Source: CBDHGY01 sp965263325 (GTDB lineage: Bacteria > Pseudomonadota > Alphaproteobacteria > Caulobacterales > Hyphomonadaceae). From it: a stretch of 64,000 bases of DNA. Numbering within the stretch: the first letter of the stretch is position 1; the number at the start of each line of letters is the position of its first letter. The notes below the pieces were generated by a model, which was not told the origin of the DNA, searched no databases, and worked only from the letters and a program-made list of their open reading frames with translations. The position numbers were made by a program, and so were the translations under genes. This document shows positions 61,659 through 64,000 of the stretch, one piece after another. Where the stretch lies: positions 2,728,001 through 2,792,000 of the forward strand of contig CBDHGY010000002.1 of NCBI GenBank assembly GCA_965263325.1, read 5' to 3'.

Positions 61659-62572
61659 TGGGTCAGGAGGCCGGGGTGGGTGAAACGCATGATTTCGGAA
61701 ACCGGCTGAAAGAAGTCGCTGACAAAATAACGGTCGTGCTCGATCAACTTATTCCAAGAGCGCAGGGGCCTGAAGCCGATTTAATGCGTGCGATGCGTCA
61801 CGCTGCTCTTGCAGATGGAAAACGCATGCGGCCATTTTATGTGCTCGAGACTGGTAAACTGCTCGGCGCTCCAGAAAAAAGCTTGCTACGAACGGCAGCG
61901 GCGCTTGAATGCGTGCACACTTATTCTCTCGTCCATGACGATTTGCCTTGCATGGATGATGACGATTTTCGCCGCGGCCAGCCAACCGTTCACAAAGCGT
62001 TTGGAGAGGCGACCGCGGTTTTGGCTGGAGATGCGTTGCTGACGCTTGCATTCAAGATTCTTGCGAGTTCAGAAACACACAACGATGCCAAAATCCGGGT
62101 TAAGCTCATAGAGCTGCTTGCTGACGCGTCGGGCGCTCAAGGCATGGTTGGTGGACAGATGATCGATATGCTTGAGGACAACAGCCCGCGCGATCTGAAC
62201 ACTATTACCCGCATGCAGAGGATGAAAACGGGTGCGCTGATTGGTTGGTCTGTCGAAAGTGCGGCAATTGTTGGAGGGGCCACTAATGCGGAGCGCGGCG
62301 CATTGATGGGTTTTGCGCACGATTTGGGTCTTGCTTACCAAATCGCTGATGATCTCCTAGATGCCGAAGGCCATGGCAGTGAAGTGGGTAAGGCAACCGG
62401 CAAGGATGCGGCCGCCGGAAAAGCAAATTTTGTTACCCTGCTTGGCATAGAAGGTGCTCGGCAACGTGTGCGGCTTCTGGCCGCGCAAGCGAAGGAACAT
62501 CTCGCAATTTATCGCAATCGAGCCGATATATTGCTGCAATCTGTTGATTTTGTTCTGGATAGAAAGCGCTAG
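61658..62572 (+). CDS. ispA: Farnesyl/geranyl diphosphate synthase
   Basis: 304 residues. The first aspartate-rich motif is in VHDDLPCMDDDDFRRG near residue 93, the second in QIADDLLDAEG near residue 232, with GKRMRPFYVLETGKLL before them. It condenses IPP with DMAPP and GPP in isoprenoid synthesis. GTG-rich leader sequence and the overlap with xseB set the start at 61658. It lies 47 bp before dxs, which makes the first precursor of the same pathway. Confidence 0.94.
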   Translation: MGQEAGVGETHDFGNRLKEVADKITVVLDQLIPRAQGPEADLMRAMRHAALADGKRMRPFYVLETGKLLGAPEKSLLRTAAALECVHTYSLVHDDLPCMDDDDFRRGQPTVHKAFGEATAVLAGDALLTLAFKILASSETHNDAKIRVKLIELLADASGAQGMVGGQMIDMLEDNSPRDLNTITRMQRMKTGALIGWSVESAAIVGGATNAERGALMGFAHDLGLAYQIADDLLDAEGHGSEVGKATGKDAAAGKANFVTLLGIEGARQRVRLLAAQAKEHLAIYRNRADILLQSVDFVLDRKR

Positions 62573-62619
62573 ATTAACCAGCGTACCTCTAGAATAGAGC
62601 CTCGAGGAGGGGCAGAGCG

Positions 62620-64000
62620 ATGCCAGAGTTGAGTAATTCACGTGTTTTGGACCGGGTTAACACACCTGATGACCTGAAAGATCTGACACGCGAAGAACTC
62701 AAGGTGCTCGCTGACGATGTGCGGAGTGAAGTGATTGACGCCGTTTCTGTGACTGGCGGCCATCTAGGGGCCGGTCTCGGCGTGGTCGAGCTTACAGTTG
62801 CCCTTCACTATGTTTTCGACACACCCGCTGACAAGTTGATTTGGGACGTTGGCCACCAATGCTACCCGCATAAAATCCTCACAGGCCGAAAAGACCGCAT
62901 ACGGACGCTTCGCCAAGGCGGTGGTTTGTCGGGTTTCACCAAGCGCAGCGAAAGCGAATACGACCCGTTTGGAGCGGCACATGCTTCGACTTCGATTTCA
63001 GCTGCCGCAGGCTTTGCAAAGTCGCGTGACCTTCAGGAGAAATCCAATCATGTGGTCTCCGTGATCGGTGACGGTTCGATCACGGCAGGCATGGCTTATG
63101 AAGCCATGAATAATGTCGGCTATGATGAAACCAAACAGGTTGTCATCCTGAACGACAATGACATGTCGATTGCGCCGCCTGTTGGCGCGATGAGCCACTA
63201 TTTGTCGAAACTGGTGTCTTCGAAAAGTTATCGCGGCCTGCGGAAACTCACCAAAGCGGTGGTGAAGCCGATCGGTTTGGAAGAGACAGCCCGCAAAGCG
63301 GAAGAAAGCCTTCGCCACATGACCATGGGCGGCACATTGTTCGAGGCGCTTGGCTTCTACTATGTCGGCCCGATTGACGGACATGATTTGGATGCGTTGG
63401 TTCCTGTGCTTCAGAACGTCAAGCAAATGAACCGTCCGGTGTTGGTTCATGTCGTGACCCAAAAGGGTAAGGGCTACGCGCCGGCCGAAGATGCGAAAGA
63501 CAAGTATCACGGTGTATCGCGCTTTAATGTCATCACTGGTGAGCAGCAAAAGGCGAAGCCAAAAGCACCCACCTACACAATAGTTTTCGGTCAGAGCCTG
63601 ATTGATTTAGCGAAGACCGACGACAAAATCTGCGCGATCACCGCCGCCATGCCGTCGGGCACCGGTGTTTCAATGTTCAAAGAGCACTTCCCGGACCGGA
63701 CATTTGATGTCGGCATCGCTGAGCAGCATGCAGTGACTTTTGCTGCTGGCATGGCGGCAGACGGCATGAAACCTTTTGCGGCAATATATTCGACGTTTCT
63801 TCAGCGCGGTTATGATCAGGTCGTGCATGATGTTGCGATCCAGAAACTGCCAGTTCGATTCGCGATAGACCGGGCAGGGCTTGTTGGCGCGGACGGCCAA
63901 ACGCATGCCGGCTCATTCGATGTCGGATATATGGGCGCGTTGCCCGATATGGTATGTATGGCTGCAGCCGATGAAGCCGAGCTTGTGCACATGGTTGCAA
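62620..64000 (+). CDS. dxs: 1-Deoxy-D-xylulose-5-phosphate synthase (3' partial)
   Basis: The ATG at 62620 follows GAGGAGGGG; the frame runs 460 codons to the window edge without a stop. Visible: VTGGHLGAGLGVVELTVALH, IWDVGHQCYPHKILTGRKD, the TPP motif IGDGSITAGMAYEAMNN with ILNDNDMSIAPPVGAM, and DRAGLVGADGQTHAGSFDVG in the pyrimidine domain. It joins pyruvate and glyceraldehyde 3-phosphate in the first step of the MEP pathway. About 180 C-terminal residues are outside the window. Confidence 0.95.
   Translation, partial: MPELSNSRVLDRVNTPDDLKDLTREELKVLADDVRSEVIDAVSVTGGHLGAGLGVVELTVALHYVFDTPADKLIWDVGHQCYPHKILTGRKDRIRTLRQGGGLSGFTKRSESEYDPFGAAHASTSISAAAGFAKSRDLQEKSNHVVSVIGDGSITAGMAYEAMNNVGYDETKQVVILNDNDMSIAPPVGAMSHYLSKLVSSKSYRGLRKLTKAVVKPIGLEETARKAEESLRHMTMGGTLFEALGFYYVGPIDGHDLDALVPVLQNVKQMNRPVLVHVVTQKGKGYAPAEDAKDKYHGVSRFNVITGEQQKAKPKAPTYTIVFGQSLIDLAKTDDKICAITAAMPSGTGVSMFKEHFPDRTFDVGIAEQHAVTFAAGMAADGMKPFAAIYSTFLQRGYDQVVHDVAIQKLPVRFAIDRAGLVGADGQTHAGSFDVGYMGALPDMVCMAAADEAELVHMVA

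Noticed and set aside
1..64000. CRISPR arrays, insertion sequences, prophage, rRNA, tRNA and known riboswitches
   Set aside because: I found no regular spaced repeats, transposase or integrase, phage genes, conserved RNA gene sequences or recognisable riboswitch cores.

Overview
The window is core chromosome of an alphaproteobacterium, most likely a stalked or budding type related to the Caulobacterales/Hyphomonadales. Evidence: a hybrid kinase of the CckA type, FlbT, a CtrA-like box (CTAA-N7-TTAA), a hisS-hisZ-hisG cluster, a methionine synthase split into two genes, alpha-type DksA, UrcA-like and DUF885 proteins, and dense coding with ATGA/TGATG overlaps. I saw no rRNA, tRNA, CRISPR array, insertion sequence or prophage.

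Layout. 0-8 kb: end of an M48 peptidase with a TerB-like tail; lysR-GMC-trxB operon (minus); a cation diffusion facilitator divergent from an arsR-SRPBCC pair followed by a DUF4287/DUF5655 gene; a secreted hypothetical protein. 8.1-17 kb: a candidate small RNA; hisSZG; DsbD-like protein plus redoxin; mlaC and mlaA. 17-25 kb: a methionine/one-carbon operon headed by an ArsR-methyltransferase fusion (metF, metH N-half, LysE, PPOX-like, DUF1428, metH C-half), then a frameshifted DUF3806-like gene and a VOC protein. 25-36 kb: TadG-like protein, a D-2-hydroxyacid dehydrogenase, a sulfatase remnant beside an intact formylglycine-generating enzyme, tsaC, a cytochrome b561-YceI fusion with a YceI lipoprotein, acyl-CoA dehydrogenase, MATE pump. 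36-50 kb: UrcA-like protein and a CadC-like regulator, flbT plus an unknown partner, Lrp with a cysteine synthase-like enzyme, marC, dksA, crotonase, an orphan FliM-like protein, TerC, a small unknown gene behind a palindromic promoter, and an HxlR-tautomerase cluster. 50-64 kb: DUF885 lipoprotein, cckA, lipoprotein, MBL hydrolase, S8 peptidase lipoprotein, lepB, CelD-like acetyltransferase, histidine phosphatase, and xseB-ispA-dxs, with dxs running off the end.

The most unusual signals are regulatory. Several promoters carry long perfect palindromes over the -10 region and the start codon, in layouts that imply leaderless mRNAs (arsR, the ArsR-methyltransferase fusion, hxlR, and the unknown gene at 48.1-48.6 kb). 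A 33-bp promoter/operator module (GAAAGTCAA, seven variable bases, then a 17-bp palindrome) occurs twice, 50 kb apart: once before a terminator-ended candidate small RNA and once between lepB and the S8 peptidase gene. Two 3' regions on the minus strand carry a perfect 12-nt complement that includes Shine-Dalgarno and anti-Shine-Dalgarno motifs. Two genes carry single-base frameshifts that neighbouring ATGA overlaps help to expose. Three of about twelve convergent gene pairs share their stop codons in one CTAG.
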